Assembly (NCBI RefSeq): GCF_016925615.1 | Contig: NZ_CP070499.1 | Location: 4,402,001 to 4,466,000 of the forward strand | Direction: 5' to 3' | DNA length: 64,000 bases | DNA from: Natronosporangium hydrolyticum | Lineage (GTDB): Bacteria; Actinomycetota; Actinomycetes; Mycobacteriales; Micromonosporaceae | In this document: positions 8,180-17,004 of the stretch, in pieces | Position numbering within the stretch: the stretch's first letter is position 1 | Layout: the number at the start of each line of letters is the position of its first letter | Notes under the pieces: generated by a model | Told to the model about the DNA's origin: nothing | Seen by the model: only the letters and a program-made list of their open reading frames with translations | Databases searched by the model: none | Made by a program: the position numbers and the translations under genes

Positions 8180-8259
8180 GATCCGCCTCCCCTACCGACC
8201 CATCTGGTGGTCCCCATAGGAACTCCAGCTCCGGCTGATCTCCAAGCCGCCGCGATCCC

Positions 8260-8415
8260 CTAGCCAAGGTAACCCCAGGTGCTGGCACCAGCGTCGGAGA
8301 CCCATCGCTCGTTCGGCATAGCGCTGCTCCCACCGCTGTGCAACGCCGGGATAGCCGTTGCCTCCGGTATGCCCTTGACAAAGACGTAAGCCCGGTCTTC
8401 CCGAAGCGCTCGCAT
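8260..8415 (-). CDS. possible small protein downstream of a 121-bp duplication
   Basis: A 51-codon frame from an ATG at 8415 to a stop at 8260, containing YVFVKGIPEATAIPALHSGG and PNERWVSDAGAST. The first 40 codons occur again in the second copy of the 121-bp tandem duplication (8415-8535). There they run into a different frame because 121 is not a multiple of three. The amino-acid composition is protein-like, but no family is recognised. It may be the start of a longer gene that decayed. Confidence 0.3.
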   Translation of the reverse strand: MRALREDRAYVFVKGIPEATAIPALHSGGSSAMPNERWVSDAGASTWGYLG

Positions 8416-8535
8416 CGGAGACCCATCGCTCGTTCGGCATAGCGCTGCTCCCACCGCTGTGCAACGCCGGGATAGCCGTTGCCTCCGGTATGCCCTTGAC
8501 AAAGACGTAAGCCCGGTCTTCCCGAAGCGCTCGCA
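8294..8535. repeat. perfect 121-bp tandem duplication
   Basis: Bases 8294-8414 and 8415-8535 are identical over 121 bp by eye, beginning TCGGAGACCCATCGCTCGTT in each copy. Perfect identity indicates a recent event, for example replication slippage. The unit is not a multiple of three, so any minus-strand gene across it is frameshifted. The 189 bases from 8536 to 8724 hold no gene that I can support. Confidence 0.85.
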
Positions 8536-8724
8536 TGGTCAAGAGCTATCGCGCCCGCGTTATCTACAGCGCTACTGCTTTCGCTGGAGCACTTGAGAGC
8601 CTGGAGCAACCGGCGCGGGCCGTGGTCGCCACTCGCTGGGCATGCACTAGGCCGAAGTTGTCGGTTGTAGGCCGGGCACAAAGATCAACGCACCGGCAGG
8701 AAAAGACCCTGACCCGCGACCGCC

Positions 8725-9084
8725 TCAGGTCATTCGACCAGTCTCGAAGAGGTAATCAACATACTTTTCATGTAGAGAACCGCCGAGAGAAGCACCCTCA
8801 TTGTCTACCAAATCAAGTTGTCCCACTTCGGCACTTTCAGCTCCCCCGTCAAGTGACACCAGCGCAGAGTGCAATGCTGAATGGACTAGTTCCCGAACCA
8901 CCTTTGCCAGCGCCTCAAAATGCTCAGGTTCCGACAAGGCGCCACGAAGCACGTTGACGACTTGGTGGTTCTCGACCCAGGTGGGCACTTCGGGGCTAGT
9001 GACTATTTCTATTGCCGCGTTCTCGGCCTGCTCCTCTGACTTGGCAAGATCCTCAAAGAACGCGCACAACAGTCGCTCATTCAC
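8725..9084 (-). CDS. hypothetical acidic protein, immunity-like
   Basis: A 119-residue acidic helical protein with an N-terminal stretch NERLLCAFFEDLAKSEEQAE and a central NVLRGALSEPEHFEALAKVV. No catalytic motif is visible. Size, charge and location next to toxin remnants in a lower-GC patch are compatible with an orphan immunity protein, but that is inference. It is preceded by the DUF6308-like gene on the same strand. Confidence 0.5.
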   Translation of the reverse strand: MNERLLCAFFEDLAKSEEQAENAAIEIVTSPEVPTWVENHQVVNVLRGALSEPEHFEALAKVVRELVHSALHSALVSLDGGAESAEVGQLDLVDNEGASLGGSLHEKYVDYLFETGRMT

Positions 9085-9142
9085 ATCGACATCCTAATGA
9101 CCGAAAATTATCTAATCCCCGTACTTCTGATATAAACTTTAT

Positions 9143-9805
9143 CTACCGAACGTCACTAACGCCCAAGGAAGGCCGTGGGATAGTTCCCCCGATCCATATT
9201 AGAATGTCGGCGACCCGGGACAATGGCATCGGTGCGCTGCGTATCGGGTACTTCTCTGCGACCTCGCTTAACCAGCCTTGGTTCAACCGGAGATCACTAC
9301 TCATCCTACGCCGTACACCTTCCGGCGACTGCGTCCGATAGAAACTCCGCACTCGACTATCGATTAGAGGTACATTACGTGCGAGTCGGTGCAGAACCTT
9401 CGATACCGTAACTGGGGTCCATATACGTTTGCGCCCGACGACAGGCCTTAACGCTTTCGCTGCGGCGTTGGCGCGCCCGAGGGCCGGCATGTCGAGCTGG
9501 CTATCGCTACAGTCTTCAAGAGCAGGAAGCTGTCGTGCCTCCTCAAGAGCAGTGTCGAGCCTGACCCGAAAGTCGGTATAGGGGTCTGCCCCTTCCACAA
9601 ATAGCGGCGTGACGGCGTCCCAGCCCAACCGCAGACTCAAGAGGTTCGCCATGAAGATATCGGACGGCTGCAGCGGGCCGTGGTGGGTAGGTGCCAAATC
9701 GTAGGTGGCGAAAGCGTAGCGCCGTGCGGGATCGGTGTACTGGTCGATATAGGTCCGCGCGGACTCGCGAAACTCGCTTACTGACCGAGGCTCCCTAAAT
9801 CCCAT
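9143..9805 (-). CDS. DUF6308-like hypothetical protein
   Basis: About 220 residues from the Met at 9805, which I prefer over an upstream Met at 9856 because residues before it do not look like protein. It is an alpha-helical cytoplasmic protein with DIFMANLLSLRLGWDAVTPL (about 48-68), WTPVTVSKVLHRLARNVPLI (about 128-148) and a C-terminal YPIRSAPMPLSRVADILIWI. The order 'TPVTVSKVLHR.R..LIP..DS.V' resembles DUF6308 proteins, small actinobacterial orphans of unknown role. The call is tentative. Confidence 0.5.
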   Translation of the reverse strand: MGFREPRSVSEFRESARTYIDQYTDPARRYAFATYDLAPTHHGPLQPSDIFMANLLSLRLGWDAVTPLFVEGADPYTDFRVRLDTALEEARQLPALEDCSDSQLDMPALGRANAAAKALRPVVGRKRIWTPVTVSKVLHRLARNVPLIDSRVRSFYRTQSPEGVRRRMSSDLRLNQGWLSEVAEKYPIRSAPMPLSRVADILIWIGGTIPRPSLGVSDVR

Positions 9806-9884
9806 CGGGGAAGCATGGCACAGAACACAAGGGAGGAGCATCGACCTTGCGTACAACTGGAGGGAGTCCGAGCGGCCAACCGCG

Positions 9885-10978
9885 CTACGGGTTCAAGCCG
9901 GCCGCCTGCAGGAACTGGATGGGGTCGATCGCGGTGTCGTTCGTGGCGGGTGGAGCGCCCTGATGGATCTCGAAGTGCAAGTGCGGCCCGGTTGAGTTGC
10001 CAGTGGAGCCGACCCAGCCGATGACCTGCCCGGCGACGACCGGCTCGCCGGCCGCCACGTTGAGGGCCACCGCGTGGCAGTAGCGGGTGACAATCCCGCC
10101 GCCGTGGTTGATGTTGACGCGCAGGCCGCAGCCCGGCATGTCGATGCTGCCGGGGATGTCGCAGCGTGGGCTGGTGCAGCCGGCGTCGAGCACCACCCCG
10201 CCCGCAGCCGCATAGATCGGGGTGCCGGTGGGCGCGGCGAAGTCGACACCGGCGTGGAGGCGGCCCCAGCGCATCCCGAAGCCGGAGGTCAGCTCGTAGC
10301 TTCCAGCCGGTAGCGGCAGCGTCCACTCACCGGCCGGCACCACCGCAGTCAGGCTGTACGTGGGCACCCGGGCCCGCACCTGCCCCGGATATTCGCTGGC
10401 CAGCCCGCCGGCCGGGACCCCGCCGGCGGCCAGCACGCAGGCCCGGCCGCAGAAGTAGGCGGCCAGCGCCAGATCAACTGGGTCACCTTGGAGCGCTCCG
10501 GCGGCCAACTGCCGCTGGGCCCAGTCGACCAGGTCGCACATGAGCCGACCCTGGGCCCAGATCGCGTCCTCGGGGTCGAACGGACTGTTGATTCCGTTGC
10601 CGTTGGCGTCCTCGCCCCATTCGGCCCAGGTGCCGGCCTGGAACTGGGCGATGCCCATCGCGTCGCCGCCGCGCTCGGGCGGGTTGTGCGCGACCGATCG
10701 GCGTTCCAGTTGCTTTCCTGCTCGATCTGGGCGGCGATCAACGGTGGGGTGATCTGGGGGCAGATCGACCCGGCGCGGATCACCCAGCTGGCGAGGTGGC
10801 GGGCGTGCTCCGGGATGACTTCGACGTTGAGGACGGTGGACTGTCCGGCGAGTCCGGCGGTCACTCCGACCGTCCCGGCCACCCCACCGACCAAGATCAG
10901 GACGGTGCCGCTGACCAACGCGAGCGCGACCATCACCAGCGAGGTGAGTGTCGAAGCGTGCGAGGGTTGCTGGCTCAT
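9885..10978 (-). pseudogene. conjugative lytic transglycosylase / M23 peptidase, frameshifted
   Basis: The N-terminal frame begins MSQQPSHASTLTSLVMVALA at 10978 with one membrane helix. It then enters a lysozyme-like transglycosylase domain (ITPPLIAAQIEQESNWNA, catalytic Glu in QES). Near 10697 one base is missing. In the next frame the same domain continues as VAHNPPERGGDAMGIAQFQA. An M23 LytM domain follows, with metal ligands in SGFGMRWGRLHAGVDFAAP and GPHLHFEIHQG. Such two-domain enzymes open peptidoglycan for type IV secretion channels. The length of 1,094 bases is not a multiple of three, confirming the break, which could be a real mutation or a sequence error. Confidence 0.75.
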
Positions 10979-11502
10979 GGCCGTGGTTCCCGTTCGTACG
11001 CGGCCACTCGCCACTGGTCGCCGACCTGCTGCAGGGTGCAGTAGACGATCCACCGCGGCTCCTCGGCGTCACCGCCGCTGCGGAGCACCACCGCGCGGTG
11101 GGAGTGTCCGTCGCGGTCGGGCGGGAGGTGTCCGGCGTACGGGCCGGTGTCGACGGCGGCACCGCCGGGGTGGCCGTCTTCCGATCCGGCCGGGTGCCGC
11201 CCCGGGTCGGCGGCTAGCTCGAGGGCCAGGTCGTCGGTGGCGTACGCGGCGGGCTGCAGGTTGCCGCCCGCCGGTGCGGTGTGCAGGGCTATGGCGAACG
11301 CCTCGCACATGGCGTCGGGCTCGGTCATGTCCACCGCCGGATCCGGCGACGGAAGAGCGGCCGGAGCGCTCACCGCCGGTCGACCCGCTAGTTCACCGTC
11401 GTGGGGTGGCTGCGGGCTCGAGCAGCGCACTGACAAGGCGGTGAGAAGCAGGGCCGTGGTCACGACCGCCGCAGGCGGGATGGCGCGGGTCAGGCGGGAC
11501 AT
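10975..11502 (-). CDS. conjugation accessory protein, membrane-anchored
   Basis: A 175-residue protein with an N-terminal signal anchor (about residues 10-28, PPAAVVTTALLLTALSV), a proline/alanine linker, and an extracytoplasmic domain. That domain contains EAFAIALHTAPAGGNLQPAA and ends with WIVYCTLQQVGDQWRVAAYE. The last part has the look of the NTF2/TcpC-like periplasmic domains of Gram-positive conjugation systems. Its stop overlaps the start of the transglycosylase gene (ATGA), so both are one transcript. The specific family is not certain. Confidence 0.55.
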   Translation of the reverse strand: MSRLTRAIPPAAVVTTALLLTALSVRCSSPQPPHDGELAGRPAVSAPAALPSPDPAVDMTEPDAMCEAFAIALHTAPAGGNLQPAAYATDDLALELAADPGRHPAGSEDGHPGGAAVDTGPYAGHLPPDRDGHSHRAVVLRSGGDAEEPRWIVYCTLQQVGDQWRVAAYEREPRP

Positions 11503-11657
11503 GCGACCACGCTGACCAGGCACGGCAGCCGGTAGCGCTACGGGTAGCGCAGTAGCGCCACCGGCGCTTCTTCGACTAACGACGGCGATAACCGTCGGTG
11601 AGAAACGTCGCTGCTGCGGGCCGCACCAGGTGGTCCTGGATCGCAAGGAGCAGCGAC

Positions 11658-11948
11658 GTGCTGATCTTGTTCGACGTGTTGTCGGTGGTGCTGGCGCAGG
11701 CACCGAACCCTGGCCCGGAGGCCCCGCCCGGGATGGAGGCGGTCGCCAACCAGTTCATTGGCTGGGGCAAGTGGATCCTGGTGGTCGCCGGGGTGCTGGG
11801 GATGTTCATCTGCGGCGGCATGATGATCATCGGCCGGCGCAACCGCTCGGCGACCGCCGTCGACGGGGCCGCCGGGGTGCCGTGGGTGCTCGGCGGGCTG
11901 TTCCTCGCTGCCGTGGCGGCCAGCATCGTGGGGGCGATCGCCCTATGA
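11658..11948 (+). CDS. pilin-like small membrane protein of a type IV secretion system
   Basis: A 96-residue protein with two hydrophobic helices (about residues 35-60, KWILVVAGVLGMFICGGMMI, and about 73-95) joined by a short basic loop RRNRS. This is the shape of TrbC/VirB2-type pilins and of the small channel proteins that open actinobacterial conjugation operons. I chose the GTG at 11658 because AAGGAG sits 8-13 bases before it; a longer start at 11598 has no ribosome site. It overlaps the next gene by four bases and lies divergent to the transglycosylase gene, leaving about 155 bp for a shared promoter region. Confidence 0.6.
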   Translation: MLILFDVLSVVLAQAPNPGPEAPPGMEAVANQFIGWGKWILVVAGVLGMFICGGMMIIGRRNRSATAVDGAAGVPWVLGGLFLAAVAASIVGAIAL

Positions 11949-13786
11949 GCCCGGGACTGCACCGACGCCGCGGCAGCAACCGGGCCCTGTGGTACGCGGC
12001 GGTGGCCGCGGCACTGGCCATCATCGCGGTAGCCGCCGCCCTCCACATGCGCCTGTCCGATGGTGGTCCGGACCCGCAGCCGGGGCCGACCGGACACCCG
12101 CAGCAGACTGACCGGCCGGTCGACCCGGCGCAACCGGACTCGCCTCCGGCGGCGCCGATCCTGCCGGACGACGAGCTCGTCTGGGCCAGCCTGTGCGGGG
12201 TGCCGCTGCCGTACTCCGACCGGTACGGGCCGCACCGGCGCGAGGGTGACCGCGGACTGGGCTTCGCCCGGGAACCCGCCGGGGCGGTTCTGGCCGCGCT
12301 GCATCTAGCCGTTCTGGTCAGCCCGCAGGTGGGGCCGGACACGTTCGCGCCGACGCTGACCGGGCGGGTGATCGGTCCGGACGCGACAGTCTTCGCCCAT
12401 CGGGTCCACGACCAGTACGAGGACGCCCGGGAGATCGCGCAGGTGCCCTACGGGGAACCGCTGTGCCCGATCTACGGCACCGTACGAGGGTTCCAGCTGG
12501 ACAGCTTCTCCCCGGACGCGGCGAGCCTGCGGCTACTGATCGAGGCCCCCGGCGTGGATGGTGTGCCGCAGCTGGCGGGCGTGCTGATGCAGCTGACCTG
12601 GCTCGAAGCAGACTCGATCCGGGAGGCCCTCCGCAGCCTGATCGTCCGCGCGGTTACCGCGTGGGTAAACATGCCCCCGCCGGACATCACCAACCCGGCC
12701 ACGATCCTGCAGGGCTGGATGCTGCCGTTCACCATCCTCGTCGCCACCGGCGGCATTCTCTGGCAGGCGCTGTTGATGATCCTCACCCGCCGGGGCGAGC
12801 CGCTCATCAACGTGATCAAGGGCCTGGTCGCGGTGGCGTTGTGGGGCGTGGTCGCCGTGACCGGCACCAACCTGTTGCTGGCCTTCACCGACGCCTACTC
12901 CCGATGGATTCTCACCGGCGGGCTCGACGGCAACGCTGACGACCTCGTCGAACGGTTGAGCAACCTCATGATCGCCTGGCCGGGGGCGCCGTTGGCCCTG
13001 GTGTTGATCCTGGGCCCGATCGTCATGATCGCCAACTTCTTCCAGCTGGCGCTGCTGCTGTTTCGGGGTGCGGCGGTCATCATCCTTACCGGACTGTTGC
13101 AGTTGGCTGCCGCAGGTTCTTTCACCACGGGCACCTCGGGCTGGCTGCGCAAGGTTCTCACCTGGCACCTGGCGCTGGTGTTATACAAGCCGCTGGCGGC
13201 CACCATCTATGCCATCGCGTTCATGCTCATCGGCGACGAGGACAACGAAGGCCTGCAACTGTGGCCCATCGGCATGGCCACGCTGGGAATGAGCATCATC
13301 GCGCTACCTGCGCTGCTGCGGTTCCTCTCCTGGCCGGTCGGCGGCATCCAGTCCGGCACCGGCGGACTTGGCACCCTCGCGGCCGCCGGCGGCGCCAGCC
13401 TGCACGCCGCAGCGTCCCTGCGCGGGGTCACCGACCACGCCAGAGACATGGAACGCCGCCACACACCCAACACCGGCAACCCACCCTCCGCCCCGACCAG
13501 CACCGCCTCGACTCCGCCGACCGCAACCCCGCCGGTGTTCACCGGCCCCACCCCCGCAGCCGCCGCGCCAGCGGCCGGGACAGGAACGGCCGCGGCCGGA
13601 ACCGCCGCCTCCGGCACTGCGGCAAGCGGAACGGCAGCCAGCGGCGCCACCGCTGGTGCCGCCGCAGCTTCGGGCCCCGCCGCCCCGGTCGTGGCCGGGG
13701 TGGTCGCCGTCGGCCAGGCCACCGTCGGCGCCGTCAAGAAAGGCGCCCAGGCCGCCAGCGAGAACACTGCGGAGGGACAGCGGTGA
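11945..13786 (+). CDS. VirB6/TrbL-like conjugal transfer membrane protein
   Basis: A 613-residue polytopic membrane protein. After an N-terminal helix (about 15-35) comes an extracytoplasmic domain of about 200 residues. A hydrophobic core follows at about residues 250-480 with roughly six helices (PFTILVATGGILWQALLMIL, GLVAVALWGVVAVTGTNLLL and others). The tail is long and rich in Ala/Gly/Thr/Pro. The core resembles TrbL/VirB6 proteins that form the inner-membrane channel of type IV secretion systems. It overlaps both neighbours by four bases, so the three genes are one operon. The low-complexity tail from about 500 onward is unusual. Confidence 0.65.
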   Translation: MSPGLHRRRGSNRALWYAAVAAALAIIAVAAALHMRLSDGGPDPQPGPTGHPQQTDRPVDPAQPDSPPAAPILPDDELVWASLCGVPLPYSDRYGPHRREGDRGLGFAREPAGAVLAALHLAVLVSPQVGPDTFAPTLTGRVIGPDATVFAHRVHDQYEDAREIAQVPYGEPLCPIYGTVRGFQLDSFSPDAASLRLLIEAPGVDGVPQLAGVLMQLTWLEADSIREALRSLIVRAVTAWVNMPPPDITNPATILQGWMLPFTILVATGGILWQALLMILTRRGEPLINVIKGLVAVALWGVVAVTGTNLLLAFTDAYSRWILTGGLDGNADDLVERLSNLMIAWPGAPLALVLILGPIVMIANFFQLALLLFRGAAVIILTGLLQLAAAGSFTTGTSGWLRKVLTWHLALVLYKPLAATIYAIAFMLIGDEDNEGLQLWPIGMATLGMSIIALPALLRFLSWPVGGIQSGTGGLGTLAAAGGASLHAAASLRGVTDHARDMERRHTPNTGNPPSAPTSTASTPPTATPPVFTGPTPAAAAPAAGTGTAAAGTAASGTAASGTAASGATAGAAAASGPAAPVVAGVVAVGQATVGAVKKGAQAASENTAEGQR

Positions 13787-14913
13787 CCGGCACGGCCGAC
13801 TCCGAAACGCCGCGTACGTACGGTGGCTGGCGCCGCGCCCGCGGCATGGGAATGTTCGGGCTCGGACCCGCCAGCACCGTGGCGGTCCTGGCGACGTTGA
13901 CGGTCGGGGTCATCACCATCTCTATCTCTGCGGTGACGCTGCTGGTGGTCGCACCCGCCTGCATCGCGGTGATCGCCGGCACCGTCCTGCAGTGGGACGA
14001 GGTCTCGCTCGGGCAGGCGCTGCTGCAGCGGCTCCGCTGGGCCATTGGCCGCCGCAGCCGCACCTGGCGCGGCGGGATGATGGCAGCCCACCGTCATGGC
14101 TGGCAGCTCCCCGGGGTGCTAGCCGCCACCGAACTACTGTCGGTCGACGACGGACAGGGCAGCAGCTACGGGGTGGTCCACAACCGGCGGCTGCGGACCA
14201 TGACCGTCAGCTGGCGCTGCGCGGCACAGTCGACCTGGCTCGCCGACCCGGCGCAGGCCGCAGCCTGGGTCGCGAACTGGAGCGGCTGGCTGGCCGGCCT
14301 CGGGCACCAACAGACCATCCGCTGGGTGGCGGTCACCATCGACACCGCACCCGACACCGGCTCCCGGCTGGCCGACCACGTCACCGCCCGCCTCGCCCCG
14401 GACGGGCCAGCGGCCGCCCGCCGGATCCTGCAGCAACTCGTCGCCGCCTCACCAGCGGCCGCCGCCGACGTCGCCACCTGGGTGTCGGTCACCCTCGACC
14501 CGTACGCCTCGCCTGCCCATCCCCGCACCGTCGAGGCCGCACTGGCCGAGGTCAACCGCGCGCTACCTGGTCTGGCCGACGGGCTGGCCGCCTGCGGCGT
14601 CACCGTCCTCGGCCGGGCCACCACCGACCAGCTCGCCGCCACCGTACGGGCAGCGTTCGACCCCCGCAGCCGCGGCGACCTCGCGCTCCTCGCCGCAGGC
14701 GGAGTCCACCCGTCGGGCGAACTGCTGGCCTGGGACAACGCCACCCCGGTAGCGGCGGTCGAACACCGCGATCGCTACGAGCACGACGGCGCCACCTCGG
14801 TGTCGTGGGCCTGGCACGAGGCACCCCGGCAGCCGGTACACCACGACGTGCTCGGTCACCCAGTCGGGTCTTGTCCTGATGACACCTGGATGACAAATGA
14901 TCAAGCGCCCTGA
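13783..14913 (+). CDS. SCO6880-like conjugation membrane protein, C-terminally truncated
   Basis: A 376-residue protein with two membrane helices near the N-terminus (about 28-48 and 50-70, with VGVITISISAVTLLVVAPAC). A cytoplasmic region follows with GSSYGVVHNRRLRTMTVSWR and TWVSVTLDPYASPAHPRTVE. This matches the layout of the SCO6880 family found in actinobacterial ICEs, which usually runs to about 480-500 residues. Here the protein stops about 40 bp before the tRNA-His 3' end, after a final stretch (SCPDDTWMTNDQAP) that looks like non-coding sequence read by accident. Its stop lies inside the terminator hairpin of the tRNA. The truncation is inferred from length and context. Confidence 0.6.
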   Translation: MTGTADSETPRTYGGWRRARGMGMFGLGPASTVAVLATLTVGVITISISAVTLLVVAPACIAVIAGTVLQWDEVSLGQALLQRLRWAIGRRSRTWRGGMMAAHRHGWQLPGVLAATELLSVDDGQGSSYGVVHNRRLRTMTVSWRCAAQSTWLADPAQAAAWVANWSGWLAGLGHQQTIRWVAVTIDTAPDTGSRLADHVTARLAPDGPAAARRILQQLVAASPAAAADVATWVSVTLDPYASPAHPRTVEAALAEVNRALPGLADGLAACGVTVLGRATTDQLAATVRAAFDPRSRGDLALLAAGGVHPSGELLAWDNATPVAAVEHRDRYEHDGATSVSWAWHEAPRQPVHHDVLGHPVGSCPDDTWMTNDQAP

Positions 14914-14938
14914 TCCACAACTGCGGGATCAGGGCGCT
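14904..14938 (-). terminator. hairpin terminator of the tRNA-His gene
   Basis: A 13-bp perfect stem (AGCGCCCTGATCC pairing with GGATCAGGGCGCT) with a loop of about 9 bases starts 14 bases after the tRNA 3' end on the minus strand. It is followed by a T-rich run. This is the normal position for a tRNA terminator, and it suggests that the host sequence next to the tRNA is intact. Confidence 0.75.
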
Positions 14939-14952
14939 GAGCTGGTGTTTCG

Positions 14953-15029
14953 TGGGGTGACCGACGGGATTTGAACCCGCGACCCCCGGGACCACAACCC
15001 GGTGCTCTGCCAACTGAGCTACGGCCACC
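14953..15029 (-). tRNA. tRNA-His (anticodon GTG)
   Basis: The minus strand folds as a tRNA: a 7-bp acceptor stem GTGGCCG/CGGTCAC, D-arm TAGCTCAGTTGGCAGAGCA, anticodon loop with GTG, and T-arm GCGGGTTCAAATCCCGT. An extra 5' G faces the C discriminator base, the hallmark of histidine tRNAs. CCA is encoded. tRNA 3' ends are common attachment sites, and conjugation genes end immediately downstream of it, so this is the likely integration site of the island. A second attachment copy was not found within the window. Confidence 0.95.
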
Positions 15030-15086
15030 ACGACGCACCCGCCACGGGATCACCGGTACGAGGCGCCGACTAATGATACCTGGTGT

Positions 15087-15698
15087 CTACAGCTGCGTCG
15101 CGACCCCTTTGGCCGCGTCGACATCTGGCCCCGGGAGCGGGACAAATATCGTCCGCCGGTAGTACTCGAGCTCCCGGATGCTCTCCCGGATGTCGGCGAG
15201 CGCGCGGTGGGCCATCCCCTTGGCGGGCTGGCTGAAGTAAACCCGCGGGTACCAGCGACGACACAGCTCCTTGACCGAGGAGACGTCGATCATCCGGTAG
15301 TGCAGGTGGCCGTCTAGCACCGGCATGTCCCGGGCGAGGAATCCGCGGTCGGTGGCGATCGAGTTGCCGCAGAGCGGTGCGGTCCGGGGCTGCGGGATGT
15401 GTTCGGTGATATACGCCATGATTTTGTCCTGCGCCTGGGCGGTGGTGACCGTGGACGCGCGGACCGCCTCGGTAAGGCCGGAGGCGGCGTGCATCTCACG
15501 CACCACCTCCGGCATGCCGGCTAGCGCGGCCTCGTCGGCGTGGATGACCACGTCGACGCCGTCGCCGTCGCCGAGCACGTTGAGCTCGGCGTCGGTGACG
15601 AGCGCCGCCACCTCGATGAGCGCATCTTTGGCCGGGTCGAGCCCGGTCATTTCACAGTCCACCCAGACCAGTCGGTCGGTGCCTCCGTTGCCAGTCAC
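15087..15698 (-). CDS. orn: oligoribonuclease
   Basis: A 203-residue DEDDh exonuclease that degrades short RNA oligonucleotides in the cytoplasm. The first motif is [20 protein letters not shown] (Asp14, Glu16). The second is in [20 protein letters not shown] with Asp. The C-terminal [18 protein letters not shown] supplies the catalytic His and Asp. Length and order are typical for actinobacterial Orn. It is transcribed alone, convergent toward the tRNA-His gene. About 197 bp upstream, shared with the next gene's terminator, should hold its promoter. Confidence 0.95.
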   Translation of the reverse strand: MTGNGGTDRLVWVDCEMTGLDPAKDALIEVAALVTDAELNVLGDGDGVDVVIHADEAALAGMPEVVREMHAASGLTEAVRASTVTTAQAQDKIMAYITEHIPQPRTAPLCGNSIATDRGFLARDMPVLDGHLHYRMIDVSSVKELCRRWYPRVYFSQPAKGMAHRALADIRESIRELEYYRRTIFVPLPGPDVDAAKGVATQL

Positions 15699-15843
15699 CC
15701 GCTCAGCCTAGAGGGTGCCACGATGCCAAGGGAATATACCACATTCACGACTCAAATGATAGAGCTATCGATTCTCTGCAAAACGCGCTAGTCTACACCT
15801 AACGGGGCGTACGTTCCCCCGGTTGCACCGATCCCCCGGTGCC

Positions 15844-15876
15844 GGTGGCCTCCCGCGGATTCCGTGGGGGGCCACC
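15844..15876 (-). terminator. hairpin terminator after the hypothetical membrane protein gene
   Basis: GGTGGCC (15844-15850) pairs with GGCCACC (15870-15876), extended by CCC/GGG pairing inside, around a GC-rich loop. It begins 20 bases after the stop of the minus-strand gene at 15896. There is no clear T run, which is common in high-GC actinobacteria. Confidence 0.5.
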
Positions 15877-15895
15877 CGCTATGTAGGCAGGCCGG

Positions 15896-16915
15896 CTATG
15901 GCACCAGCGTGCGGTCGGGGGCCAGGACGACCGCGTGGGACGAGCCGGCCGGCTCCTGCGCGACCATCGCCATCGGCGTCGCCGTCACATGCTGCGAGCT
16001 CGTCGTGGCCAGCGGCCACTCCAGTGCGGAGTCGGCGCTCTCCGGCCGCCCGGCGCCAGCGGGAGCAAGCTCCGCCGGCTCGGGGAACTCCGCCGGCTCC
16101 AACGCCGGCCCAGGCTGCCCCGCCGGATCCAACGCAGGCTCCAACGCCGGCTCGGCCGGCACCGCAACGCCGGCCGGTTCTGGCGGCATCGGCACTCCCA
16201 GGTGGGCCGCGACCTCCGGCAACTGGCTCGGCGGCACCACATAGACCACCTGCCGGGCGCGCCTCGGCCAGCTCAGCACCGCCACCGCCAGCAGCGTCAC
16301 CAGGGTCCCCAGCACCAGCAGGCCGTAGGTCGTCGAGGTCAGCCAGCCCGGATCGACCCTGGCGGCGAGCTCCACCGTCAACGGCGCCGAGACATCCAGC
16401 GCCATCACCACCAACGCCAGCTGCTCGCCGCGCAGTTCGTGTGGGGTCCACTCCAGGGTGCCGCCGGTGTTGCTGGCGAGCCAGAACGGCTGCTGGTAGG
16501 GCGGGCTGGCCGGTGCCCGGTCGCCGGTCACCCCGCTGGTGGTGACGGGCAGCGGCCCGCGACCCAGGTGTACCTCGGTCACCGCGGTGTGCCGCACCCC
16601 GGCCAGGTACGCCGCCACCTCATGGGCCGGGGCCAGGCCGATGAAGGTGGGGGCGCCGTCGCCGGTCTCGGCGGCGAGCCGGAGGCTGGTCTGGCCGGCG
16701 CGGGCGAACGGCGCATCCCGGCGCAACAGCTCGTCGATGTCGGGCACCACCACGGCGTACCCGCCGCTGCTCACGGTGGCCAGCTCCGCGGCGTACCCAC
16801 CGGTCGGATGCTGGTGCTGGGTGGCGACGTACATGAGGCCGCCGATGAGCAACAGCGGCACGCCCACCATCAGTAGCACGGCGCCCAGCACCGCGCGTAC
16901 CACCCTTAGCACCAT
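15896..16915 (-). CDS. hypothetical membrane protein with proline/alanine-rich tail
   Basis: A 339-residue protein from the Met at 16915, preferred over 16963 because a GGGGGG ribosome site precedes it. It has an N-terminal helix (about 5-30, VLGAVLLMVGVPLLLIGGLM), an extracytoplasmic domain of about 170 residues with GGYAVVVPDIDELLRRDAPF, a second helix (about 205-228), and a long cytoplasmic tail rich in Pro, Ala and Glu. No family is recognised. The tail contains short PALEPA-type repeats (about 255-285). Possibly a sensor or envelope protein, but the role is unknown. Confidence 0.65.
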   Translation of the reverse strand: MVLRVVRAVLGAVLLMVGVPLLLIGGLMYVATQHQHPTGGYAAELATVSSGGYAVVVPDIDELLRRDAPFARAGQTSLRLAAETGDGAPTFIGLAPAHEVAAYLAGVRHTAVTEVHLGRGPLPVTTSGVTGDRAPASPPYQQPFWLASNTGGTLEWTPHELRGEQLALVVMALDVSAPLTVELAARVDPGWLTSTTYGLLVLGTLVTLLAVAVLSWPRRARQVVYVVPPSQLPEVAAHLGVPMPPEPAGVAVPAEPALEPALDPAGQPGPALEPAEFPEPAELAPAGAGRPESADSALEWPLATTSSQHVTATPMAMVAQEPAGSSHAVVLAPDRTLVP

Positions 16916-17004
16916 TTTCCCCCCTGATCGTTCAAGCGCACCATACAGCTTGAAACGGACCAAAGGGTGACGACGCTCCGGCGTACGCGCGGCGCCGGGT
17001 CGGG

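Noticed and set aside
8294-8535. Two-unit repeat considered as a CRISPR-like array.
   Set aside because: Only two directly abutting 121-bp units with no spacers, and no cas genes anywhere in the window.
11630-11944. Extended start for the VirB6/TrbL-like gene upstream of 11945.
   Set aside because: The extra codons overlap the pilin-like gene and read as arginine/glycine-rich noise; the ATG at 11945 gives a four-base overlap.
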